Assembly (NCBI GenBank): GCA_963730225.1
Contig: CAVSQX010000001.1
Location: 1,601,483-1,665,482, forward strand
Reading direction: 5' to 3'
From: CAVSQX01 sp963730225
GTDB lineage: Bacteria; Planctomycetota; Phycisphaerae; Tepidisphaerales; Tepidisphaeraceae
DNA: 64,000 nt
This document shows, in pieces, positions 33,959-40,738 of the stretch; within the stretch, counting starts at the first letter, position 1; the number at the start of each line of letters is the position of its first letter. Position numbers and translations under genes: made by a program. The notes beneath the pieces are model-generated. The model worked only from the letters and a program-made list of their open reading frames with translations. It searched no databases and had not been told where the DNA came from.

Positions 33959-35520
33959 CGCTGATGGAGCCGCAAATACGGCCCGGAGCGGCGCGGGCCG
34001 GCTCGAGCCGAGGTCGAGCGGGAATCATCGTGGTGATGATTCTCTCCCTGCTGGCCTCCGCCGGCGCCCGGTTCTGGGCCGATCGTCAGCGCGAGAGTGA
34101 CATTCCAAATCACGGCGAAGCGTCCGCGGGAACCTCGCTGAGCAACATGGACAGTTTCGCGCTGGGTCTGCTGCTGGGCGGGCTGCGCGGACCGCTGGTG
34201 ATGTTCCTCTGGACGCAGAGCGAGTCGCAGAAGACGGAAAAAAATCTCGAAGGGTTCGACACCCAGATCGAATGGATTCGCCTGCTTCAGCCGGAATTCG
34301 ACACGGTTCACATCTTCGAGATCTGGAACAAGGCGTACAACATCAGCGTGCAGATGGCCAGTTTGGCGAACAAATACACGGTGATTCTGGATGCGTTGGA
34401 TTACGCGCACAGCGTCGATCGTGAAAAACCCGATGACATCAACATCCTGGCGGCGATGGGGCAACTCTACTTCGACAAGCTGGGCAACAGCTCGGAAAAG
34501 CTGTATTACCGCCGGCGCGTGCGGAGCGAAACGCTGCCGCATCCCGTAGCGGCTCGGCCGAGCAATGATCCGGGCTGGCGGCGGTTGCGGCTGGATCCGA
34601 TGCTGGACAGCAATTTCAACCTGCTTGCGAATCTCATCGCCCCCAAACCCGGCCGCGCTCGCCCGGCGGATCTTCCGGCCAATCAGGAATGGAACGACGG
34701 GGCGGAATTGCAGTATCTGGCGGCTTGGCAGCCGTTCAACGACGGCGTCTCTCCGTTTGCGCTGGCGTACAATTACTACAAACGTGCCGAGGTGTTGCAG
34801 TCCACCGAGCAGCAGCGGGCGCAGCTCAGCGACATGGTGATCGACAGCCGGCCCGCACTTTCGCTGAAAAACTGGGCCGATGAGGAATGGGAACAGGGCC
34901 GCCGACGCGAGGCCCAGGCGTTTGGCCTTGTGGTTCCGGAGGATCGCGATGCGCTGGAACAGTTGACGGCCGGGTTCGGGCTGGATCGTCCGATTGCCGA
35001 TCGTCACGCGGCGGAGTTGGCGGCGTTTGCCTACAATCGGGCGGTCGATCTGGTGCCGGCGGCGCTGGCGGAGTATGTGCGGCACATTTCCAACGATCCA
35101 CGCAACATGGAAACTTACCGCTCGCACATGGACGATTTGCGAAGCGAACGCGAGCTTTGCGCTGCCGATCGGGATTATCTGGCCGCGATGCTTTCGCCGC
35201 CCGACGCCCGGGCTGCGCTGATAGCGTCGGCCAAGCAGCACTATCTGGCCAGCGTCTATCACAACGAAATGACGGAGCTGAAATACTTCACCGACGCGCA
35301 ATATCTGACCGAAGCGCTGCCCAGAGGATACACGCGGTTCAAGACCGGCGATCAGCCGGGGATCGACGACATGACGCCGGCACAAATCGGCCAGGCGGCG
35401 CTGAAGGTGGATCAGGCGCGCGCTAAAAATCGAGATTCGCACGATGAGGACCGGAAGGAATACGACGACTACATTCTTCACGCCGATACGCGGGTGCGGC
35501 TGCTGTTATCTGTCAAATGA
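33955..35520 (+). CDS. Membrane-anchored hypothetical protein of the ABC operon
   Basis: Unrecognised, 521 residues. A single N-terminal helix (GIIVVMILSLLASAGARFWA, about 23-42) should anchor a large soluble domain outside the membrane. The domain is helical, TPR-like in feel, with many Trp/Tyr/Leu pairs and QxxL patterns (e.g. TVHIFEIWNKAYNISVQMAS; EYVRHISNDPRNMETYRSHM). No catalytic motif is seen. The GTG start overlaps the TGA of the permease gene, and the phosphoesterase gene begins 6 nt downstream, so the four genes are one unit. It is probably a partner or scaffold for the permease's external domain; that is inference. Confidence 0.7.
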   Translation: MTLMEPQIRPGAARAGSSRGRAGIIVVMILSLLASAGARFWADRQRESDIPNHGEASAGTSLSNMDSFALGLLLGGLRGPLVMFLWTQSESQKTEKNLEGFDTQIEWIRLLQPEFDTVHIFEIWNKAYNISVQMASLANKYTVILDALDYAHSVDREKPDDINILAAMGQLYFDKLGNSSEKLYYRRRVRSETLPHPVAARPSNDPGWRRLRLDPMLDSNFNLLANLIAPKPGRARPADLPANQEWNDGAELQYLAAWQPFNDGVSPFALAYNYYKRAEVLQSTEQQRAQLSDMVIDSRPALSLKNWADEEWEQGRRREAQAFGLVVPEDRDALEQLTAGFGLDRPIADRHAAELAAFAYNRAVDLVPAALAEYVRHISNDPRNMETYRSHMDDLRSERELCAADRDYLAAMLSPPDARAALIASAKQHYLASVYHNEMTELKYFTDAQYLTEALPRGYTRFKTGDQPGIDDMTPAQIGQAALKVDQARAKNRDSHDEDRKEYDDYILHADTRVRLLLSVK

Positions 35521-35526
35521 GGCCGT

Positions 35527-36438
35527 ATGTCGTCACCGTTAGACCTCGCCCGACCGCTGCCGCGGATTTCCCGTCGACAGTTTTTCAAGCGGATGGCCGT
35601 GTGCGGGGTGGCCGCGGCGTCGCTGGGAACGTATTGCACGCAAATCGAGCCGTTCTGGCCGCAGTTTCATGAAATGACCATGCCGGTGGCCAGGCTGCCG
35701 GCTTCATTTGAGGGATATCGCATCGCCCAGTTGACCGATCTGCACGTCGGGCGGACGCCGTTTGCGTATGTGCAGAGCGTGATCGAGCGGACGCGGGCCA
35801 TGAAGCCGGACCTGGTCGTCGTGACCGGCGACCTGACCCATCACAACGCCGCCTGGGCCGAGCCGGTGAGCAAGCTGCTGGGGACGTTTTCGGTTCCGGT
35901 GCTGGTGAGTTACGGAAATCATGAATATGGAATCGAGCGCGACGATCAAACGGGCGACTCGCGCTTGCCGCAAAAACTGGAAAGAGATCTCAAAGCGGCC
36001 GGGTGCGTCGTGTTGCGCAATCGAGCGACGACGATCGATCACGCGGATGGAAGGCTCTGGTTTGTGGGGCTGGACGATTTGTGGTGGGGAGAATTCTTGC
36101 CGGCCAAGGCATTCGCCGGGGTGCCGAGGAATGAGGCGGTCATCGCACTGTCGCACAATCCGGATACGGCCGCGGATGTCGATGCGTACGCGCCGTCGCT
36201 GATGCTCGCCGGGCACACGCACGGGGGGCAGGTTCGATTGCCGTTTATCGGGGCGCTGTATCTGAACATTCGCAACGACAAACTGGATCAGGGATTGTTT
36301 CACCTGCGAAATTGCACGCTGTATGTGTGCCGGGGCGTGGGGTATATCCACCGCGTTCGGTTTTATTGCAGGCCGGAGGTGGTGGTGTTCAATTTGAGCA
36401 GAGATGCGGGCCCAGGAAGCGCCTCGGGCCTGGCGTGA
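35527..36438 (+). CDS. Tat-exported calcineurin-like phosphoesterase
   Basis: A 303-residue exported metallophosphoesterase. The N-terminus carries a twin-arginine signal, ISRRQFFKR (residues 14-22), followed by a short hydrophobic stretch (AVCGVAAASLG). Metal-binding motifs in order are QLTDLHVGR, VTGDLTHHN, VSYGNHEYG, LSHNPDTA and LAGHTHGGQ, matching the YkuE/YaeI-type membrane-associated phosphodiesterases; the RFYCRPEVVVFNLS ending is usual for them. Related enzymes act on lipid head groups such as UDP-diacylglucosamine or on glycerophospholipids. It is the last gene of the ABC run, which suggests that the transporter handles a lipid or phosphodiester compound. Convergent with zwf, 6 nt apart. 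Confidence 0.88.
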   Translation: MSSPLDLARPLPRISRRQFFKRMAVCGVAAASLGTYCTQIEPFWPQFHEMTMPVARLPASFEGYRIAQLTDLHVGRTPFAYVQSVIERTRAMKPDLVVVTGDLTHHNAAWAEPVSKLLGTFSVPVLVSYGNHEYGIERDDQTGDSRLPQKLERDLKAAGCVVLRNRATTIDHADGRLWFVGLDDLWWGEFLPAKAFAGVPRNEAVIALSHNPDTAADVDAYAPSLMLAGHTHGGQVRLPFIGALYLNIRNDKLDQGLFHLRNCTLYVCRGVGYIHRVRFYCRPEVVVFNLSRDAGPGSASGLA

Positions 36439-36444
36439 AAACAC

Positions 36445-37977
36445 TCATAACGCACAGGCGACAATCGGTTCGGGTTGGTCGCCGACGGAATCGTGGAGCC
36501 AGCGACGGCCATCCAGTTCGATCAGATCGTTGGCGCGCTTGGGTCCCCAGGTGCCGGGTGCGTATTCGTCGGGCACGGTTTTGGATTTCTCCCACGCTTT
36601 TTCGATCGGATCGATCACCGCCCACGCCGCTTCGGCTTCGTCTCCGCGGATGAACAGCGTTTGATCGCCGGTGGTGGCATCGTAAATCAGCCGCTCGTAC
36701 GCTTCGGGCGGCTCGACGTTGAACGTGGTTTTGTAAAACATGTCCATCGCCACCGGCTTGATGTTCATCGCCCCGCCGGGAACCTTGCCGTTGAATCGCC
36801 AACTGATTCCCTCCTCCGGCTGCACACGGATGATCAAATCATTCGGATACACCGGCGACTCCGACTGCTTCTGGAAAAGCGTCAACGGCGGCGAGCGGAA
36901 TCGCACCGCCATCTCACTGAGCTTCTCGGGAAGAAATTTCCCGGTGCGAAGGTAAAACGGCGTGCCGCTCCAGCGCCAGTTGTCGATGAAGAGTTTCAGG
37001 GCGACGAAGGTTTCGGTGCGGGAATCGGCGGGGACATCTTTTTCCTTGCGATATCCCGGTGTCGTGGCCCCGTTGGCGGTACCCGGTCCGTACTGGCCGG
37101 GGACGACGAACGAATCGATGTGGCTGGGATCGGTTGGACGCACGCTTTTGTACACTTTCACTTTTTCGTCGCGGATGCTGACCGCATCCAGTGCAATCGG
37201 CGGCTCCATGGCGGCCAGGGCCATCAACTGAAACAGATGGTTTTGCACCATGTCGCGCATCGCCCCGCTCTTGTCGTAATACCCGCCGCGCTTTTCGACG
37301 CCCAGCGTTTCGCTGACGGTGATCTGCACGTGATCGATGTATTTGTAATTCCAGATCGGCTCGAAAATCGAGTTGGCAAACCGCATCACCATCAGGTTCT
37401 GCACCGTCTCCTTGCCCAGATAATGGTCGATGCGGAAAACCTGCTCCTCCTTGAAATTCCGGTGCAGCAGATCGTTGAGAGCCCGGGCGGAGGCCAGATC
37501 GCGGCCGAACGGTTTCTCGATGATAATTCGCTGCCAGCCGGTCCCGTTGGCGTTCTCGCGCTGGCGCTTGCCCAGACAGCCGATGATGGGCTCGAATGCG
37601 GTGGGCGGCGTGGAGATGTAGAACAGCCGGTTGCCCGGCGTGCCGAATTGTCGATCGATATCGGCCATTCGCTTGGCGCAGTCGGCGTGAGCCTGCTCGG
37701 AGCCGTAGTCGCCGGCGATGTAAAACAGCCGCGGCTCCAGCTTTTTCCACAGATTCTCATCCATCGGCTTGGAGCGGGCGTACTTGGTAATCGCATCGTG
37801 CGCTTCGGCGCGAAACTGCTGATCGGTCATCGGCGAACGTGAAAAACCGATGACGTACGATTTGTCATCCAGCAGTTTTTCACGCACCAGTTCATACAGG
37901 GCCGGAATCAGCTTGCGTTTGGCCAGATCGCCGGAGGCGCCGAAGATAACGATCGCACAGGGGGAAGCCGAGGGCAT
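36445..37977 (-). CDS. zwf: Glucose-6-phosphate 1-dehydrogenase
   Basis: First enzyme of the oxidative pentose phosphate pathway, making 6-phosphogluconolactone and NADPH. The 510-residue protein has the nucleotide-binding FGASGDLAKRKLIPAL at 12-27, the substrate and catalytic motif RIDHYLGKE near residue 200, and EKPFGRDL. The C-terminal half (AMRDMVQNHLFQLMALAAMEPP) is intact. The start at 37977 (MPSASPCAIVIFG) has GAAGGAG on the minus strand; the open frame extends further upstream without similarity. It is divergent from the TlyA-like gene. No gnd or pgl is adjacent. Confidence 0.95.
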   Translation of the reverse strand: MPSASPCAIVIFGASGDLAKRKLIPALYELVREKLLDDKSYVIGFSRSPMTDQQFRAEAHDAITKYARSKPMDENLWKKLEPRLFYIAGDYGSEQAHADCAKRMADIDRQFGTPGNRLFYISTPPTAFEPIIGCLGKRQRENANGTGWQRIIIEKPFGRDLASARALNDLLHRNFKEEQVFRIDHYLGKETVQNLMVMRFANSIFEPIWNYKYIDHVQITVSETLGVEKRGGYYDKSGAMRDMVQNHLFQLMALAAMEPPIALDAVSIRDEKVKVYKSVRPTDPSHIDSFVVPGQYGPGTANGATTPGYRKEKDVPADSRTETFVALKLFIDNWRWSGTPFYLRTGKFLPEKLSEMAVRFRSPPLTLFQKQSESPVYPNDLIIRVQPEEGISWRFNGKVPGGAMNIKPVAMDMFYKTTFNVEPPEAYERLIYDATTGDQTLFIRGDEAEAAWAVIDPIEKAWEKSKTVPDEYAPGTWGPKRANDLIELDGRRWLHDSVGDQPEPIVACAL

Positions 37978-38055
37978 GGGGTTTCTCCTTCGGGCCCGAT
38001 CATAACAGAGCGGGCGGTGCACGCCGAGAGGGGATGCGGTAATCTCGCTTTTCCG

Positions 38056-38610
38056 ATGGCGAATTTCGTATCCCGCGCGGGAAAAAAACTCGATCACGCC
38101 CTGACGGTTTTCGGCATCGACGTGAGCGGATTCGTTTGCGCCGATTTTGGCTGCAACACCGGCGGGTTTACGGATTGTCTGCTGCGGCGCGGGGCGGCGA
38201 AAGTGTATTCCATCGATACCGGCTACGGCGTGCTCGATTGGAAGCTGCGGAATGACCCCCGGGTGATCGTCATGGAGCGGACCAATGCGATGCACGTGAA
38301 ATTGCCGGAGGCGATGGACCTGATTTGCATCGACGTGGCCTGGACGCGGCAAAAGAACATTCTCCCGGCTGCCAGGCAAATGCTCGATAGCCAAGGAATC
38401 GTCGTAACGCTGGTGAAGCCGCATTACGAGGCAGAGGCATCACAACTGCGGAAGGGAGTATTGGCTGAGGAGAAGATTCCAGCGGTTTTGAACGCGGTGA
38501 AACTTGATGTTGAGCGGGCGGGTTTTTCGGTAGCGCAGGATTCCACCAGTCCGATCAAAGGGGCCAAGGGAAATTCCGAGTTTCTGTGGCTGCTGAAGCG
38601 GGATCAGTGA
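38056..38610 (+). CDS. TlyA-type rRNA 2'-O-methyltransferase lacking the S4 domain
   Basis: A 184-residue FtsJ-fold methyltransferase. It starts MANFVSRAGKKLDHALTVF, which in normal TlyA/hemolysin proteins lies about 60 residues in, after an S4 RNA-binding domain; here no S4 domain is encoded upstream in the same frame. The SAM site is CADFGCNTGGFTDCLL at about 29-44. The K-D-K-E catalytic set is represented by Lys in SRAGKKL, Asp in CIDVAWT, Lys in LVKPHYE and Glu in NSEFLWLL. It should methylate a ribose in rRNA, but without S4 the target recognition must differ. Its 3' end overlaps the convergent GT-C gene by 7 nt. Confidence 0.82.
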   Translation: MANFVSRAGKKLDHALTVFGIDVSGFVCADFGCNTGGFTDCLLRRGAAKVYSIDTGYGVLDWKLRNDPRVIVMERTNAMHVKLPEAMDLICIDVAWTRQKNILPAARQMLDSQGIVVTLVKPHYEAEASQLRKGVLAEEKIPAVLNAVKLDVERAGFSVAQDSTSPIKGAKGNSEFLWLLKRDQ

Positions 38611-40013
38611 ATCGGCCGGCTTTGGAAGATTTTCCAGCCCCCCACCACATCCGAGGGAAGCCACGGCGTGTCGATGGGCTGCCAACCAGCGCGACGCAGT
38701 TCGTCGACGGGAATGGAACGGGCGGCGTCGGAGTTGAAAACACCGTAGATTGGGTCCCAAATCAGGATGGTTCCGGCCGGGCAGGAATCGATCACATCCT
38801 TGCGCCATTCCACGATGTGCCGGGAAGCATCGTCATTCAGAAAGTACAGGATTCCCGGGTTCGCGGTGGCGATGTCGGGGAAACGTGCGCGCCAATCGTC
38901 GCTTTGATACCAATCGGCAATCTGTTTTGCTTCCAGCCAATCGGGCTGGAGACGCAGGGGGACGACAGCCCAAAAACTGTTCGCCAGAATCGGCACCAGC
39001 GCGGCGACACTGGCCCACAGCAGCGGGCGACGCCAACGGAAGCGCAGGAAAATCCATTCCCAGCCGCGCGCACAGAGAAGTCCCCAGAACGGCGCGACGA
39101 CCATCATGTAGCGCAGCTCGCCGTTGCTGGCCATTTTGCCGCGCCAGTACAGAAGGCTGTGGCCGATCAGAATCAGCAGCGGCAATATCGCAATGAGAAT
39201 GTCGGACCGCCGTCGCAGGCAGAGAAATCCGCCCAGCAGCATCGCCGGGAAAACGAATGGCGAAGCGACCACCGGCAACAGCGCGACAAAATGCCACAGC
39301 GGGCCGGGCTGATACAAACTCTGCTGCGCGTACGGCCAATTCGCTTTGAGCCACGCCAACCAGGGAAATCCCCATTGCCACCACGCCCCGCTGCGGCCGT
39401 ACAAAATCCATCCGATGTAATTCCACGTCAACAGCGGCAGCGCTAGCACCGCGATCCACCACCATCGCCGATGCAGCACCAGTGCGATGGCGGCGAGAAT
39501 CAGAAAACCGAATCCCTCCGGCCGGCCCAGGGGCGAAAATCCGATCGCGACGGCCATCCAGAAAAATCGCCTGCTCTGATACGCCCAGAATCCCAGCGCC
39601 AGCAAAAGCGCAAAGGGCAACTCGGTCATTTCGCTGAACGAGAGCAGAAAGACCAGCGGCTGCGCCAGGGTGAAGATCAGAGCGAGCACCGGCCAGCGCC
39701 AGCCTTGTTTTTCTGCGATGGCCTGAGCGACCAGCGCGATGGCGATGGCAATCAGAAGGCTGGTGATGCGCACGCCCATTCGGCCCGCGAGATGGGCCGG
39801 GACGGAATCAATCAGCGTGACCAGCGGCCGGCCCCAGACGTTCACGAAAAGATCGGGGTGAAAAAAGGCGTTTCGGGCGTAGAGATAATGCGTGCAGGCG
39901 TCGGCTTCGAGAAACCCGGTGGACGTGAGTGCGGCGGCGAGGGAGAGAGCGGAGAAGATGGCGATGGCGATCAGCGCGGCGCGGAACTGACGGAGATCGG
40001 CGGTCGGAGCCAT
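38604..40013 (-). CDS. GT-C fold membrane glycosyltransferase-like protein
   Basis: A 469-residue polytopic protein with about ten transmembrane helices and a soluble C-terminal domain of ~100 residues. The first external loop has EADACTHYLYARNAF, the acidic signature of GT-C enzymes that use polyprenyl-phosphate sugars, and the membrane part has Trp-rich segments (HRRWWWIAVLALPLLTWNYI). The C-terminal soluble domain includes GILYFLNDDASRHIVEWRKD. It resembles planctomycete mannosyltransferase-like hypothetical proteins; activity is not certain. The ATG at 40013 lacks a Shine-Dalgarno but has TAATCT 6 nt upstream. It overlaps the TlyA-like gene by 7 nt at the 3' end. Confidence 0.7.
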   Translation of the reverse strand: MAPTADLRQFRAALIAIAIFSALSLAAALTSTGFLEADACTHYLYARNAFFHPDLFVNVWGRPLVTLIDSVPAHLAGRMGVRITSLLIAIAIALVAQAIAEKQGWRWPVLALIFTLAQPLVFLLSFSEMTELPFALLLALGFWAYQSRRFFWMAVAIGFSPLGRPEGFGFLILAAIALVLHRRWWWIAVLALPLLTWNYIGWILYGRSGAWWQWGFPWLAWLKANWPYAQQSLYQPGPLWHFVALLPVVASPFVFPAMLLGGFLCLRRRSDILIAILPLLILIGHSLLYWRGKMASNGELRYMMVVAPFWGLLCARGWEWIFLRFRWRRPLLWASVAALVPILANSFWAVVPLRLQPDWLEAKQIADWYQSDDWRARFPDIATANPGILYFLNDDASRHIVEWRKDVIDSCPAGTILIWDPIYGVFNSDAARSIPVDELRRAGWQPIDTPWLPSDVVGGWKIFQSRPIH

Positions 40014-40019
40014 TCGTAC

Positions 40020-40025
40020 AGATTA
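40020..40025 (-). promoter_or_regulatory. Possible -10 box for a leaderless GT-C transcript
   Basis: TAATCT on the minus strand lies 6 nt before the ATG at 40013 and there is no Shine-Dalgarno between them. No convincing -35 is seen. Weak support; part of the leaderless pattern reported as a finding. Confidence 0.25.
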
Positions 40026-40036
40026 ACGGCCAGTTC

Positions 40037-40150
40037 ACCACGGAGTCACGGAGAGCACGGAGAAATTCATCGGAGCGAGCAGGACGTGAGGACTATGCAG
40101 GATCAGACCGTTCTCTGATTCCTCCTCCGTGTCCTCCGTACCTCCGTGGT
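40037..40150. repeat. Imperfect inverted repeat, CACGGAG word type
   Basis: Left arm 40037-40064 (ACCACGGAGTCACGGAGAGC...) pairs with 40150-40123 (ACCACGGAGGTACGGAGGAC... on the other strand) at 23 of 28 positions, with a 58-nt spacer. Each arm holds three copies of CACGGAG or TACGGAG. It lies between two minus-strand genes, just upstream of the GT-C gene and downstream of the PilZ gene. Confidence 0.8.
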
Positions 40151-40160
40151 TAATCAGCGT

Positions 40161-40544
40161 TCAGGCAGCGTCGAGTTGAGCGCCGATCGTGGACGTGAAT
40201 TCCACGCCGGCCGTGAGAGTTTTTCCGGCAAAATTGGAGCGGTCGACCCAGACCACTCGTGCTGGCATCATCTGTCGGCGATTCGCCAGGGTCTGGCCGC
40301 TTCGGCCGACGCCGACGTGGATGCTCAGCGTTTCGCCGATGCGGACGGCGGCGTGAACGGGAAGCTCGATGCGAAGGCCGGTGGAACTGACATCGCAGGT
40401 TTGGCCGCCGAAATATCGGCCAGCGATGGTGTTTAGAACTTTGATGGGCCGATTCTGCCGAATCCGCAGTCCGCGGCGGCGCTCGGCCAATGAGGATTCG
40501 TCCGCACTGAGCTCCGGTTCAATCTGATCCTGTAGTAGCAACAT
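40161..40544 (-). CDS. PilZ domain protein
   Basis: A 127-residue single-domain cyclic-di-GMP-binding protein. The RxxxR motif is in RRRGLRIRQNRPIKV and the second signature is DVSSTGLRI (D-x-S-x-x-G); a late GVEFTST strand ends the barrel. Both c-di-GMP motifs are intact, so binding is likely. It is probably an adaptor for a motility, adhesion or polysaccharide output, but no such target gene is adjacent. The ATG at 40544 has GGGAGG about 11 nt upstream; a GTG lies directly before it at 40547. It is followed by the CACGGAG inverted repeat. Confidence 0.85.
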   Translation of the reverse strand: MLLLQDQIEPELSADESSLAERRRGLRIRQNRPIKVLNTIAGRYFGGQTCDVSSTGLRIELPVHAAVRIGETLSIHVGVGRSGQTLANRRQMMPARVVWVDRSNFAGKTLTAGVEFTSTIGAQLDAA

Positions 40545-40722
40545 CACTTCGGAACCTCCCGAAAAGGCTTCCTAAACTTGCCCGCTCGCCCTCTTCCACA
40601 ATGGTTATCGGAACAGTTTGGCGTGGACTTGGAGAAAATCTTCAATGGAACTGACCGGGGGGCTTATCGGCCGGTGAAACGGCTTTTGCAGTGCAGGGAT
40701 GACGCCCGGGCCGACTTGGCGT

Positions 40723-40728
40723 TATCAT
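40723..40728 (+). promoter_or_regulatory. Possible -10 box for leuS
   Basis: TATCAT lies 10 nt before the leuS ATG with no Shine-Dalgarno between them. A transcript starting 6-7 nt downstream would have a 4-nt leader. No good -35 is seen. Confidence 0.3.
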
Positions 40729-40738
40729 CGCTGGGCCA

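Noticed and set aside
33643..35481. 612-codon minus-strand open frame
   Set aside because: Antisense to the permease and anchored protein of the ABC operon; no domain and Arg/Val/Gly-rich.
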